Origin: an uncultured Lachnospiraceae bacterium
GTDB lineage: Bacteria; Bacillota; Clostridia; Lachnospirales; Lachnospiraceae
Reading direction: 5' to 3'
DNA length: 60,030 bases
Assembly (NCBI GenBank): GCA_934317845.1
Contig: CAKRES010000018.1
Coordinates: 1-60,030, forward strand
Of the stretch, positions 50,448-59,752 are shown piece by piece. Every line of letters starts with the position of its first letter. Position 1 is the stretch's first letter. The notes beneath the pieces were generated by a model. It ran no database searches and was not told where the DNA came from. It saw only the letters and a list, made by a program, of their open reading frames with translations. Position numbers and translations under genes: made by a program.

Positions 50448-51689
50448 ATGTTAGATCATATATTTGAAGTAATCTGCGTTGCCATAGAAGTATGGATGGT
50501 ATTTTTATATCTTTCCCATAATTCAAGGAATCGTGTTTCAACTTTCCATTTGCTCATTGGCATAGTACTATTTGGAAGTGGACTCACAGTTCTATCATTT
50601 ATTGACAATATTCCTCTCGTTCGACTAGTCTACACCTTTTCCGGTATTTCATTACTTGGCGGATTTCTCTACTCTTTAAGACCAAAACAGTGTGTTCTCC
50701 ACAGTCTGTTTTTCTGCATTTTGATCATATTGGCTGATACCCTTTCTTCTGTATTAACATCTTTTGCAGGATTTCGCACAAATCTGCTGACTACAGGATC
50801 TGCCCACACTGCATATCTGCTTCTTGACCACGTGATACTGCTCATCGGTCTGCTTTTTTTACTGCTATTTCAATCTCATACCAACATGCATTACTCTCTA
50901 AAAGAATTTATTTTGTTACTACCAGGTATTTTCGTCACAATACTTCTTTGTTTTCTTTTATTGTTTCAATACACAGCTCATGGACTTGAAATTCCTTATG
51001 CCTATCTTTGTGTGATATTAGGTTTATTTTTGATTGATATATTATTCCTCTATTTTATTCACTATATTCAAATAAAAGAGGAACAGTTAAAACAACAGGA
51101 ACTATCCTTTCACCATTATGAAATGCAGCAGAACTACTATAACCAGCTTCATAAACAGCAGGAATCTGTGCGCGCATTATGGCATGACTTAAATAAATAT
51201 CTGAAAGCTGCTAATATTGATCAATCTGAATCATTGAAACAGCTGCAGGATCAGATACAAACTATTACCAAAACGATAGATACGAATAACGATGTCATCA
51301 ACATCATTTTAAATGAATATTTAACAAAAATGGAAAGCTTAAACATAAAATTCGAACTTGATATCCGTATTCCAAATAGTTTGCCCATATCAACTGTAGA
51401 CCTTTATATTATTTTAGGAAATTCTCTGGATAATGCGATCCATGCCTGCACCTATGTCACACAGGAAATACGCACGATAAAACTCATCCTGCATAAATGC
51501 AATGCAGTTCTTTTTTATGAGCTGACAAATCCTTTCTCTGATCAACAGCAGCCAGACACATCCGGTATTCATGGATATGGCATTTCCAATATAAAACGCA
51601 CGGTTGAGAAATATCATGGTAACCTGTCCATAAAAAAAGAAGAAGGAGTTTTCACTCTTTCTTCTCACATTAATCTGCCGGAAAAATAA
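50448..51689 (+). CDS. agrC: AgrC-like sensor histidine kinase (GHKL)
   Basis: 413 aa from MLDHIFEVICVAIEVW (AAGGAG overlapping the end of agrA). Six or seven N-terminal helices (~1-215) form the peptide sensor. Coiled coil ~215-260, then the histidine in VRALWHDLNKYLKAAN. The GHKL ATPase has LYIILGNSLDNAIHACT and HGYGISNIKRTVEKYHG. Orphan-type AgrC layout of HPK10 kinases. Receives the AgrD product and phosphorylates AgrA. Confidence 0.92.
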   Translation: MLDHIFEVICVAIEVWMVFLYLSHNSRNRVSTFHLLIGIVLFGSGLTVLSFIDNIPLVRLVYTFSGISLLGGFLYSLRPKQCVLHSLFFCILIILADTLSSVLTSFAGFRTNLLTTGSAHTAYLLLDHVILLIGLLFLLLFQSHTNMHYSLKEFILLLPGIFVTILLCFLLLFQYTAHGLEIPYAYLCVILGLFLIDILFLYFIHYIQIKEEQLKQQELSFHHYEMQQNYYNQLHKQQESVRALWHDLNKYLKAANIDQSESLKQLQDQIQTITKTIDTNNDVINIILNEYLTKMESLNIKFELDIRIPNSLPISTVDLYIILGNSLDNAIHACTYVTQEIRTIKLILHKCNAVLFYELTNPFSDQQQPDTSGIHGYGISNIKRTVEKYHGNLSIKKEEGVFTLSSHINLPEK

Positions 51690-51714
51690 AGGCATCATCC
51701 ATCATAGCATTTCT

Positions 51715-53049
51715 TTACATGATCCTCCGATAGGTGCGCTGATAGATCACATAAGCGATAATTCCAACGATCCACTCCGTAACTGCAAAGGCGATAAAAC
51801 AACCCACCGCACCACACAGATGGCAAAGAATTCCCGCCAGTGGAAGCATCACACCGATATAGCGTAAAAATGTAATAACCAGAGATTCCGTTCCCCGGCT
51901 CAATCCCTCTAATGCACCGGATGCTGTTACAGAAAATGACGATACGATAAATCCAATGCTGATGATGCGAAGTGCCGTAGTGCCGATCGCGATCGTATCC
52001 GGATTATCTGTAAAAATACCGATCAATGCCGACGGAATACTAAGACTTAATATCGTTCCTACTGCCATAAATGTCACAATAATAAGCAGTGTAACTGAAA
52101 AAATCTTCTTTACACGTTCCTTCTCCCCGGCACCATAATTATATCCGATGATCGGACGCATTCCCTGCACAACACCATTTGCCGTCAAATAAAGAAATGT
52201 CTGCAGCTTGTAATATGCGCCAAGCACCAGAACATAGCTTCCGGAAAATGCTGCTAACATCCCATTTAAAACAGAAATCTGCACAGACGGAAGTGCCATA
52301 TTAAGCGTGGCAGGAAGCCCGATCTTATAAAGCCGCACACACATTTCCTTTGTAGGCTTCATACATGTTCTTGTGATCGATACCGGAATCGGACGCGCCA
52401 CATAAAAGACCAGATAACCTAATAGTGTTGCAATCTGACCAATGTCTGTTGCAACTGCCGCCCCCATGATGCCCCACTTTGGAAAAATTCCGATACCAAA
52501 AATAAACAGCGGATCAAGTACAATATTTGTAACAAAACCGATCATCATACAGATCATCGACACTTCCATGCGTCCTACTGCCTGAAAGATCTTCTCATAT
52601 CCGATCGCGATCGTGATTGGAATACAGCACGCAAATACATAATTAGAATAAAGCAGTGCCTGATCATATATCATAGAATTCTTCGTAAACCAGCTTAAGA
52701 AATGTGGCATAAAAAGGAAACAAAAGACCATGAGGAGAGCCCCGTGTGCTCCATTTAACAGCATACCAAGTGATGCTGCATGATCCGCTTTTTTACGCTC
52801 ATTTGCGCCAAGAAAATAAGCGATCGTTGCATTGATACCTATTCCAAATCCCACCGAAACAGCAGTTACAACATTCTGAATAGGATAAACAAGAGACAAT
52901 GCTGTCATAGCCTCTTCATTGATCTTTGCAACAAAATAGCTGTCTACGATATTGTAAAGGGAGTTGACCAGCATCGACAGCATCATCGGAAGTCCCATTC
53001 GTAAAACCAAAGGAAACACTTTGCTTTGCTTCATCTCTATTTGTTTCAT
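51715..53049 (-). CDS. MATE-family multidrug/metabolite exporter
   Basis: 444 aa, twelve helices. N-terminal GLPMMLSMLVNSLYNIVDSY, second-half repeat GLPATLNMALPSVQISVLNG, RPIIGYNYGAGEKERVKKIF and KIFQAVGRMEVSM are typical of the bacterial MATE (DinF/NorM-like) group. Likely Na+- or H+-coupled export of drugs or metabolites. Convergent with agrC, separated by ~25 nt without a clear terminator. Confidence 0.9.
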   Translation of the reverse strand: MKQIEMKQSKVFPLVLRMGLPMMLSMLVNSLYNIVDSYFVAKINEEAMTALSLVYPIQNVVTAVSVGFGIGINATIAYFLGANERKKADHAASLGMLLNGAHGALLMVFCFLFMPHFLSWFTKNSMIYDQALLYSNYVFACCIPITIAIGYEKIFQAVGRMEVSMICMMIGFVTNIVLDPLFIFGIGIFPKWGIMGAAVATDIGQIATLLGYLVFYVARPIPVSITRTCMKPTKEMCVRLYKIGLPATLNMALPSVQISVLNGMLAAFSGSYVLVLGAYYKLQTFLYLTANGVVQGMRPIIGYNYGAGEKERVKKIFSVTLLIIVTFMAVGTILSLSIPSALIGIFTDNPDTIAIGTTALRIISIGFIVSSFSVTASGALEGLSRGTESLVITFLRYIGVMLPLAGILCHLCGAVGCFIAFAVTEWIVGIIAYVIYQRTYRRIM

Positions 53050-53075
53050 TGTTATCTCACACTTTCATATATACA

Positions 53076-53105
53076 TAAAAAAACCGCCTACTTATGTAGG
53101 CGGTT
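53076..53105 (-). terminator. terminator of tRNA-Phe
   Basis: AACCGCCTAC-ATAA-GTAGGCGGTT followed by seven T on the minus strand; perfect 10-bp stem. Confidence 0.92.
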
Positions 53106-53111
53106 TCTATA

Positions 53112-53184
53112 TGCCCAGAACTGGAATCGAACCAGTGACACAGGGATTTTCAGTCCCTTGCTCTACCGACTGAGCTATCTGGGC
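53112..53184 (-). tRNA. tRNA-Phe (GAA)
   Basis: 73 nt. Acceptor GCCCAGA/TCTGGGC with discriminator A, D-arm GCTC...GAGC, anticodon loop CTGAAAA (GAA), T-arm CTGG-TTCGATT-CCAG. CCA is not encoded. Single-gene transcription unit with its own promoter and terminator. Confidence 0.97.
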
Positions 53185-53211
53185 TCATTGCGCGTCTCAC
53201 GCAACTACTAA

Positions 53212-53240
53212 AGTATAGCAAAGGGACTTTCTTTTGTCAA
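53212..53240 (-). promoter_or_regulatory. tRNA-Phe promoter
   Basis: TTGACA (53235-53240), 17-bp spacer ending TGC, TATACT (53212-53217): near-consensus extended -10. Confidence 0.85.
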
Positions 53241-53268
53241 CATCTTTTTTCAATTTTTTTCTTCTATT

Positions 53269-54435
53269 TTATGAAAACACACGCCGCCGCTTACTAAGCA
53301 GCAATCCTGCACTAAGCATAGTAAACGCAAACACCACTTCCACCAGCACATCCATTGAAAATTCCCGCAAAAAATCTGGTGTTACTTTTGTCATATAGGC
53401 TACTTCCTCCAGTGCCATCGTATACCAATAGGTCGGAATAAAATGTGCTGCTTTTACCACTGCATCCGGCATGATCGAATAAGGAACAAAGATACCACCC
53501 AGAAAACATAAAGCAAGACTTAATACATTACTGCACCCATTGATTCCATTTTCCGTATGAACCATATTGGCAAGCAGGAAAGAAAGTGCCAAAACAACCA
53601 GCATAAAACAAAAGGCGTTGATTCCATAAAACCAGAAATGAACCTGCCCGATCAGTTTTCCTTTTGTCACCACCAGACCAAGCAAATAGAAAAATGCAGT
53701 AAGGAAAAAACATGAGAATAAGGAAGCAAAGATCAACTGCTTATTTTGCTCCTTTAAGCTGGTAGAAGAACAAATGCATCGCTTCTTCACATCCTCCTGA
53801 TAAAAGATCACAAGGATCGCTGCCACGATCAAAATTCCAACAGAGATCATAACATATGGAAGATACTGATAATATAATGCTCCCACATTTTTTCGCTCAC
53901 TTCTTCCATCATTTCTTTTTTCTAAAGTAACAGACACCTTTTGCGCCAGATCATGTTTTGTTTTTTTCACGGCATTTTCTGTAGAATATCCCGCATTTAA
54001 ATACAAAGTATAAAGATTCAAAAATGATCCGATCTCTTCTTCTACATAGGCTGTTTCTACCGCATCGCGCACCTTTTTCGCAGATAGAACGTTTTGCTTA
54101 CCTTGCATCACATCCTGTTCAAAACCATCCGGAATCACCAGAATGTAATTCACATTTCTCCAGTATAACTCATTTTTAAAGCTGTCTTCATCATCCTTGA
54201 TCTTCTTTCTCGTATTCTGTCCCTCCAGATATTTGGTAAGTGCTTTTGAAACTGCACTTTGATCCCGGTCAACGATCGCAATGTCCACTTTCTTCTGCAC
54301 ATAACTCTCAGCACCACCGCTTTTATTTTGGACTACCATCATTGCAATGGAAAGTCCAGAAAAAATCAAAACGTATGTCAGGATCAGACTCTTCTTTCGG
54401 TAAACAAATTTAAAATAAGTATTAAATAGCTGCAT
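53269..54435 (-). CDS. ABC-2-type exporter permease B (large extracellular loop)
   Basis: 388 aa. One helix at ~15-33 (SLILTYVLIFSGLSIAMMVV). An extracellular domain (~34-190) follows with IAIVDRDQSAVSKALTKYLE and VNYILVIPDGFEQDVMQGK. Then five helices (~195-385), ending with the cytoplasmic SKRRRVF. YhgE/Pip- or NatB-like ABC-2 layout. Overlaps the A permease by 14 nt. Likely exports a drug, lipid or peptide with the next two genes. Confidence 0.85.
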   Translation of the reverse strand: MQLFNTYFKFVYRKKSLILTYVLIFSGLSIAMMVVQNKSGGAESYVQKKVDIAIVDRDQSAVSKALTKYLEGQNTRKKIKDDEDSFKNELYWRNVNYILVIPDGFEQDVMQGKQNVLSAKKVRDAVETAYVEEEIGSFLNLYTLYLNAGYSTENAVKKTKHDLAQKVSVTLEKRNDGRSERKNVGALYYQYLPYVMISVGILIVAAILVIFYQEDVKKRCICSSTSLKEQNKQLIFASLFSCFFLTAFFYLLGLVVTKGKLIGQVHFWFYGINAFCFMLVVLALSFLLANMVHTENGINGCSNVLSLALCFLGGIFVPYSIMPDAVVKAAHFIPTYWYTMALEEVAYMTKVTPDFLREFSMDVLVEVVFAFTMLSAGLLLSKRRRVFS

Positions 54436-55546
54436 AATTTTTTCTCCTTAATACCAAAATGCTAAGCACATTCATGAGCAGCGCCGCTATGAAAAGCTTC
54501 CCCATATTTTGCATAAAGATCGTATCTGTTCCATAAATAGACACGCTGCGAAATGCCTGTACCATCAATGCTGCCGGATTGATCCGATTTAAAATAGGCA
54601 CACTTTTCTCTATCAGATTTACAATCTGAACAATCATAAGTCCACCAAAAAAACAAAATGTCAGACAGATCATAAGAAGAACCGCATTTTTCTTTTCAAA
54701 ACTTCCCTTTACAAATACCGTAGTAAAAATTCCTAAACTGATTCCAAAATAACTTCCCACAACAGCCAGGATCAGCATATAACGAAGATCTGTACCAAAC
54801 TGCAGCCGAAGCACAATTAACAGATAAAAAAGTGTAAAGAGAATGATCAAAAAGGAAATAAGCCAGCTGGTTACTACATCGATTACGATCAATGTTCCTT
54901 TACTGATCGGCGCAACATTTTTTCTCGCACCAAGTGCCGACTGATCCGCCTGAAGCTCAGAGATTGCACCCTGGCTTAAAAATCCGCTGAATAAGCAGAC
55001 CATGGCGATCAATGCATAAAAATATCCCATGTATGGATTATAATCTTTCGTAGAAACAGAATCTTCTTTCACGGCATTTTCCTGTCTGGCATCCTTTGAA
55101 ATTGATGCAATTACCTTGCCAAGCTGTTCCGGGTGTTCTTTTCCGATCGTTTTAACCGCACTTTCATAGCTTACATATTCATCCAGAAATACCTGTACGA
55201 TGCCGGATTCCACAGTAGCCTCAAGTGTTTTCATGGAAATCGTATCAGAAACCACAAGGATGACCTTAACATCCTTTTTCCTAAGTGCATCCTCTGCCTG
55301 TTTCATTGATTTATTCTGCACCTTTAACAGATCATCATCGACCTGTTCCAGCACCATTTCAAATGCCGGATTATCTTTTTCATAAACGACTGCCACCGGA
55401 ATCTTTTCAAACCGCTCATCTGTATCTACTGTTCCAAACGTTACATAAAACAAAGTCCCAAGCACAATAGGAAACAATGCCGTCCACCAGATCAGCTCCT
55501 TTGTCCGGATAATATTTTTTATCTGATAATAAAATAATTTTGCCAT
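54422..55546 (-). CDS. ABC-2-type exporter permease A
   Basis: 374 aa, same layout as its neighbour: first helix ~17-37 (ELIWWTALFPIVLGTLFYVT), extracellular region with IPVAVVYEKDNPAFEMVLEQ, then a block of five helices from ~170, with a GARKNVAPISKGTLIVIDVV cytoplasmic coupling loop. Second of three genes: ATPase - A - B. 13 nt from the ATPase gene. Confidence 0.86.
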   Translation of the reverse strand: MAKLFYYQIKNIIRTKELIWWTALFPIVLGTLFYVTFGTVDTDERFEKIPVAVVYEKDNPAFEMVLEQVDDDLLKVQNKSMKQAEDALRKKDVKVILVVSDTISMKTLEATVESGIVQVFLDEYVSYESAVKTIGKEHPEQLGKVIASISKDARQENAVKEDSVSTKDYNPYMGYFYALIAMVCLFSGFLSQGAISELQADQSALGARKNVAPISKGTLIVIDVVTSWLISFLIILFTLFYLLIVLRLQFGTDLRYMLILAVVGSYFGISLGIFTTVFVKGSFEKKNAVLLMICLTFCFFGGLMIVQIVNLIEKSVPILNRINPAALMVQAFRSVSIYGTDTIFMQNMGKLFIAALLMNVLSILVLRRKNYAAI

Positions 55547-55559
55547 ATCTCCACCTCAT

Positions 55560-56513
55560 TTACGATTCCTTTGAACTGTCTCTCAGCTCTTTTCCGGTAA
55601 TCTCCAAAAAGACATCATTGAGCGTTGGAAATGTAGAAGAAACTCTTCCAAACATAATGTTCTTCTCCTTGAAGTAATCCAGCAAATGGATCAGATTATG
55701 CTTTCCTTTGGTAAAAGAAGCCTCCATGATCCCATCTTCATACTGCAAGTTGAAAATATGCGGAAGCTGCCGGATCTCAGCCAGATCCGCTTCACTTAAC
55801 TGTTCTACCTCAACCTCTACTTTTTCTCCCGTCTTTACCATGGCCTTCAATTCCTCTTTTGTACCAATTGCCACACAACTTCCTTTATCCATAATGGCGA
55901 TCCGGCTGCAGATCTGCTCCACCTCTTCCATATAATGTGTCGTGTAAATGATCGTTGCTCCTTCCTGGTTTAACCGCTTGATCCCCTCTAAAATATGATT
56001 GCGGCTCTGTGGATCAACCGCCACTGTTGGCTCATCCAGAATGATCAGCTTTGGTTTGTGCGCAATTCCGCAGGCAATATTTAACCGGCGAAGCAGACCA
56101 CCAGAAAGCTTTTTCGGATAAAACGTTCTAAAATCTTCCAGACCAACAAAAGAAACCGCTTCATCCACCAGCTCCTTTCTTTTCTTACGATCCTTAACAT
56201 AAAGACCACAAAAATAATCAATATTTTCTTCTACAGTAAGTGTCTGAAACACTGCCACATTCTGCATGATCACTCCAATGTCACGTTTCACCTTGTAATT
56301 ATCCGGAGACATCTCTTCTCCAAAAATTTTAATCTCCCCCTTATCGTATTGCAGCAATGATAAAAGACAGTGGATCGTTGTCGTTTTTCCCGAACCATTC
56401 GGACCAAGGAGACCAAAAATTTCTCCCTCTTTGATCTCCAGATTAAAATGATCCAATGCCACAAGCTCTCCGTAACGTTTCACGAGATTTTTTATTTCTA
56501 CCACGGTATCCAT
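55560..56513 (-). CDS. ABC-2 exporter ATP-binding protein
   Basis: 317 aa. Walker A LLGPNGSGKTTTIHC, Q-loop VIMQNVAVFQ, signature LSGGLLRRLNIACG, Walker B LIILDEPTVAVD, switch TTHYMEE. The C-terminal ~90 residues are the DrrA/NatA-type regulatory extension. First gene of the exporter operon, divergent from its probable regulators (HK 56744, RR 58030); the promoter area has dyads (56579-56643). Confidence 0.92.
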   Translation of the reverse strand: MDTVVEIKNLVKRYGELVALDHFNLEIKEGEIFGLLGPNGSGKTTTIHCLLSLLQYDKGEIKIFGEEMSPDNYKVKRDIGVIMQNVAVFQTLTVEENIDYFCGLYVKDRKKRKELVDEAVSFVGLEDFRTFYPKKLSGGLLRRLNIACGIAHKPKLIILDEPTVAVDPQSRNHILEGIKRLNQEGATIIYTTHYMEEVEQICSRIAIMDKGSCVAIGTKEELKAMVKTGEKVEVEVEQLSEADLAEIRQLPHIFNLQYEDGIMEASFTKGKHNLIHLLDYFKEKNIMFGRVSSTFPTLNDVFLEITGKELRDSSKES

Positions 56514-56578
56514 GAATACAAACCTTCTTTCTTTGGATTCTTCTTTATAGAGGAAGCTCCTCTCACTTTCATGACCTT

Positions 56579-56643
56579 ACTATACCAGACATCTCTCATT
56601 TTCATAAGTGAACAATGTCACAACATCATATGACATTTGTCAT
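56579..56643. promoter_or_regulatory. divergent exporter/two-component control region
   Basis: Minus strand: TGGTATAGT (-10 at 56579-56584) for the exporter. About 45 bp upstream is the dyad ATGACA-TT-TGTCAT (56630-56643), flanked by more TGTCACA copies (56616-56622 and ~56651-56658). TGTCA/TGACA dyads are a plausible NarL/LiaR-type response-regulator site. Further right, GATACCAT-N13-ATGGTATC (56665-56693) may control the kinase gene. Confidence 0.5.
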
Positions 56644-56743
56644 ATTCTTTGTGTCACATTTGAGATACCATTTTCTGTCTGAAGATGGTATCATAAACTT
56701 AAAAGAACTATCTAACACTAAGATGAAAAAAGGAGTGCTTCCC

Positions 56744-57898
56744 ATGTTTATCGATCAATGTATCTTATTTTTATTCCCCCTCCTTTCTCTCTTCTTTGTA
56801 AAAAACAATGATATTCTGACACTGTTTTTCTTGATCATGGTCAGCACTACCTGTCTGCTGCATACCTATTTTGACAAACGCATGCTGATGCTATTTTTCT
56901 ATTTGGCCAATCTTTTGCTTGCAGTGATTTTTCCTATTTATACACTCTTTCTCCCCATCCTGCTTTACGACCTGTGGTTTTTTGAAAGAAAAAAGGAGTG
57001 CCTTGCATGTCTGATTCCATTTCTTTATACTATGGTTACATACAAGGACAGTTTGAAACAAAACCTGCTTTTTCCGGAATATAAAAGCTTTTATTTCTGT
57101 CTCTTTTTCGTATATACTGCATTTGCGATACTTCTCGCCGAAAAATCAAGAAAATTAAAAGACACAGCAAAACTCATTCACGAATTACAGGACACCAACC
57201 GGGAGATCAACCAGAACCAGCTTGCAGAAAGAAAACATTTAGAAGAACAGCAGAATGCAGAAATCAACATTGCCACTTTAAATGAACGAAACCGCATTGC
57301 ACGGGAGATCCATGACAATGTAGGACATATCCTGTCGCGCAGCATCATACAAACAGGTGCTTTGATCGCGATCAATAAAGAAGAAGCCTTAAAAAAGCCA
57401 TACGAACAATTAAAAGAATCCTTAGATCAGGCAATGAACAGTATCAGAGAAAGCGTACACGACCTGCACAATGAAAGCATTGACCTTACCTTGAACATTA
57501 GGAAACTTCTGCAGGACTTTACCTTTTGTGAAACAAAACTGGATCTCGACATTTCAGACCACGCCCCAAAAGAAGTAAAATACTGCTTCATTTCCATCAC
57601 AAAAGAGGCACTCAATAATACGATCAAACATTCCAATGCCTCACAAGTAACCTTATCCATTGTAGAGCATCCATCCTTTTACCGCTACTGCTACCACGAC
57701 AACGGGACAAATAAGAATCTGCAAACAACCAAAAAGAACGGCATTGGCCTGTTAAATATGAAAGATCGCGTGAAACAATTAAATGGACGATTTCACATCG
57801 ACAAAGAACAAGGCTTTACCATCCTGATCACAATCCCCAAAGAAGAAAATGCTTCAAACAGGATAGAATGCAACAATGATCATGAGCAAAGCTCATGA
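56744..57898 (+). CDS. sensor histidine kinase (HisKA_3, NarL partner)
   Basis: 384 aa from MFIDQCILFLFPLLSLFF (AAAGGAG 8 nt before; a 43-codon longer frame lacks an RBS). Five or six short N-terminal helices (~5-160) without a large external domain suggest intramembrane sensing. Coiled coil follows. HisKA_3: RNRIAREIHDNVGHILSRSI. ATPase: ISITKEALNNTIKHSNASQ, KNGIGLLNMKDRVKQLNGRF. The final ~15 codons fall in a 71-bp tandem repeat, so its C-terminal tail (CNNDHEQSS) comes from the repeat. Confidence 0.9.
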   Translation: MFIDQCILFLFPLLSLFFVKNNDILTLFFLIMVSTTCLLHTYFDKRMLMLFFYLANLLLAVIFPIYTLFLPILLYDLWFFERKKECLACLIPFLYTMVTYKDSLKQNLLFPEYKSFYFCLFFVYTAFAILLAEKSRKLKDTAKLIHELQDTNREINQNQLAERKHLEEQQNAEINIATLNERNRIAREIHDNVGHILSRSIIQTGALIAINKEEALKKPYEQLKESLDQAMNSIRESVHDLHNESIDLTLNIRKLLQDFTFCETKLDLDISDHAPKEVKYCFISITKEALNNTIKHSNASQVTLSIVEHPSFYRYCYHDNGTNKNLQTTKKNGIGLLNMKDRVKQLNGRFHIDKEQGFTILITIPKEENASNRIECNNDHEQSS

Positions 57899-58021
57899 TA
57901 GAACGAAAGCAATGAGCCAGGCGCGAAGCATTTGGCGAATGCAACAATGATCATGAGCAAAGCTCATGATAGAATGAAAACAATGAGCCAAGCGCGAAGC
58001 ATTTGGCGAATGCAAGAATGG
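57866..58021. repeat. 71-bp tandem repeat, 2.2 copies, with internal palindrome
   Basis: Copies at 57866-57936 and 57937-58007 differ at about three positions; a third starts at 58008 and breaks off after 14 nt. Each holds the dyad ATCATGAGC-AAA-GCTCATGAT and a GCGAAGCATTTGGCGAATGC stretch. The kinase stop codon lies inside copy 1, and copy 3 runs into the RR gene's RBS. Confidence 0.92.
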
Positions 58022-58029
58022 AGTATATT

Positions 58030-58650
58030 ATGAATCTTATAATTGTAGACGATGATACTTTAGTATGTACCTCATTAAAAATGATCTTAGAAACAGATCC
58101 TGCAATCCATGTAACCGCTATGGGAAATAGTGGACAGGAAGCTGTTTCCTTATATGACGCTCATCAACCGGATATTCTTCTTATGGATATCCGCATGGAA
58201 CAGATGAATGGAATTGATGCCGCAGAACAGATCCTTGCTAAATACCCTGATGCAAAAATTCTATTTCTTACAACCTTCGTTGATGATGAATACATTATAA
58301 AAGCCCTTCACTTAGGAGCAAAGGGCTATTTGTTAAAACAGGATTATGAAACGCTGCTTCCGGCATTAAAAGCAGTTGCATCTGGTCAGAATGTATACGG
58401 AAATGAAATTATTTCTAAAATACCAGACCTGATGAATTCGCCAACACAATTTTCTTACGATCAATACGGAATTACTGAAAAAGAATATACTATCATGAAA
58501 CAGATTGCCGACGGATTAAGCAATAAAGAAATTGCTGAAAAGTTATGTTTAAGTGAAGGAACCATCCGCAATTATCTAAGCATTATCCTTGAAAAGCTGG
58601 ATGTCAGAGATCGTACCCAGCTTGCTATCTTTTATTACAAACACTTGTAA
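58030..58650 (+). CDS. NarL/LuxR-family response regulator
   Basis: 206 aa from MNLIIVDDDTLVCTSLK (TGGAG 6 nt before). Receiver ~1-118: VDDD acidic pair, phospho-Asp in ILLMDIRMEQMNG, TTF and LKQ switch residues. LuxR HTH ~140-200: TEKEYTIMKQIADGLSNKEI and SEGTIRNYLSIILEKL. Partner of the kinase 131 nt upstream; the gap is filled by the tandem repeat. Likely controls the divergent exporter. Confidence 0.93.
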   Translation: MNLIIVDDDTLVCTSLKMILETDPAIHVTAMGNSGQEAVSLYDAHQPDILLMDIRMEQMNGIDAAEQILAKYPDAKILFLTTFVDDEYIIKALHLGAKGYLLKQDYETLLPALKAVASGQNVYGNEIISKIPDLMNSPTQFSYDQYGITEKEYTIMKQIADGLSNKEIAEKLCLSEGTIRNYLSIILEKLDVRDRTQLAIFYYKHL

Positions 58651-58688
58651 AATAACAAAGCAGATCCATACTATATTATTTTTAAGGC

Positions 58689-59339
58689 TTAAAGCTGCTT
58701 TTTACATAAATCAGAAAGACAGCATCTGTCACAATGTGGGGTTGTTCTGGCTGTACAAACTTCTCTTCCATGATACACAAGACGATGACAAAAATCACTG
58801 CCTTCCTCTCCCGGAATCAACTTCCACAACTCCATTTCCACCTTCTTTGGATCTTTGATCCCATCCACTAATCCAAAGCGGTTCACCAGACGGATACAGT
58901 GTGTATCTGTCACGATCGCAGGCTTATGAAAAATATCTCCCATAATAAGATTTGCACTCTTTCTTCCTACTCCCGGCAAGGATAACAGTGCATCAAAATC
59001 ATCCGGTACTTGTCCCCCGTATTTCTCACATAACATATTCATACATGCATGAATATCTCTCGCTTTACTCTTACCCAGACCGCAAGGCTTTACAATTGCC
59101 TCAATCTCCCCTACAGAAGCTTTCGCCAACGCTTCCACACTTGGATATTTTGCAAATAGATCCTTTACAATAATATTTACTCTTGCATCGGTACATTGTG
59201 CTGCAAGTCGTACACTTACTAACAGCTTCCATGCTTCTTTTGTATCAAGGGTACATTCTGCTACCGGATATTCTTCCTTCAAACGTTCCATAATCGCAAG
59301 CGCACGTCTTTTTTTCGTCATTCTCGTTTTGTTTTCCAT
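58689..59339 (-). CDS. nth: endonuclease III (DNA glycosylase/AP lyase)
   Basis: 216 aa. Removes oxidised pyrimidines. HhH motif LPGVGRKSANLIMGD with the catalytic Lys, catalytic Asp in IVTDTHCIRL, and QCTDARVN early on. The [4Fe-4S] loop is CTARTTPHCDRCCLSDLC, i.e. C-x7-C-x2-C-x5-C, one residue longer in the first gap than the E. coli C-x6-C; a family variant is likely. Convergent with the response-regulator gene. Confidence 0.95.
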   Translation of the reverse strand: MENKTRMTKKRRALAIMERLKEEYPVAECTLDTKEAWKLLVSVRLAAQCTDARVNIIVKDLFAKYPSVEALAKASVGEIEAIVKPCGLGKSKARDIHACMNMLCEKYGGQVPDDFDALLSLPGVGRKSANLIMGDIFHKPAIVTDTHCIRLVNRFGLVDGIKDPKKVEMELWKLIPGEEGSDFCHRLVYHGREVCTARTTPHCDRCCLSDLCKKQL

Positions 59340-59381
59340 ACTTTTATCCTCATCTTAAATGCTCTAACAAAAAATATGCAT

Positions 59382-59411
59382 AAAAAAAGTCTTTGCAAAC
59401 ACAAAGACTTT
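59382..59411 (-). terminator. terminator of the tRNA operon
   Basis: AAAGTCTTTG-6 nt-CAAAGACTTT followed by TTTT on the minus strand, 5 nt after tRNA-fMet. Confidence 0.9.
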
Positions 59412-59415
59412 CAAG

Positions 59416-59488
59416 TAGCGCCGACCGGACTTGAACCAGTAACCTTCGGGTTATGAGCCCGACGAGCTTCCAATTGCTCCACAGCGCG
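59416..59488 (-). tRNA. initiator tRNA-fMet (CAT)
   Basis: 73 nt. Anticodon stem TCGGG-CTCATAA-CCCGA with the three consecutive G-C pairs of initiators, and an acceptor CGCGCTG/CGGCGCT whose first pair is a C-T mismatch, the other initiator mark. Last tRNA of the operon. Confidence 0.95.
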
Positions 59489-59567
59489 TTATTACTGAAG
59501 TAACAAAAATACTCCTTACTATATTATATCCACAAAACAAAAAAAATTCCATCTTATGAATATAAAA

Positions 59568-59649
59568 TGGATGGAGGTGGATTCGAACCACCGAAGCAAA
59601 TTGCAGCAGATTTACAGTCTGTCCCCTTTGGCCACTCGGGAATCCATCC
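59568..59649 (-). tRNA. tRNA-Tyr (GTA)
   Basis: 82 nt with a long variable arm. Acceptor GGATGGA/TCCATCC, discriminator A, anticodon loop CTGTAAA, T-arm GGTGG-TTCGAAT-CCACC. Confidence 0.96.
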
Positions 59650-59673
59650 ATTTCGTTCTATAGAATAGAACTA

Positions 59674-59746
59674 AGCCGATAAACGGACTTGAACCGTTAA
59701 CCTGCTGATTACAAATCAGCTGCTCTGCCAATTGAGCCATATCGGC
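59674..59746 (-). tRNA. tRNA-Thr (TGT)
   Basis: 73 nt. Acceptor GCCGATA/TATCGGC, discriminator T, anticodon stem CTGAT-TTGTAAT-CAG with TGT. Confidence 0.95.
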
Positions 59747-59752
59747 ACAATA

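Noticed and set aside
57866..58021. CRISPR or attachment site
   Set aside because: Two adjacent 71-bp copies without variable spacers, cas genes or integrase.
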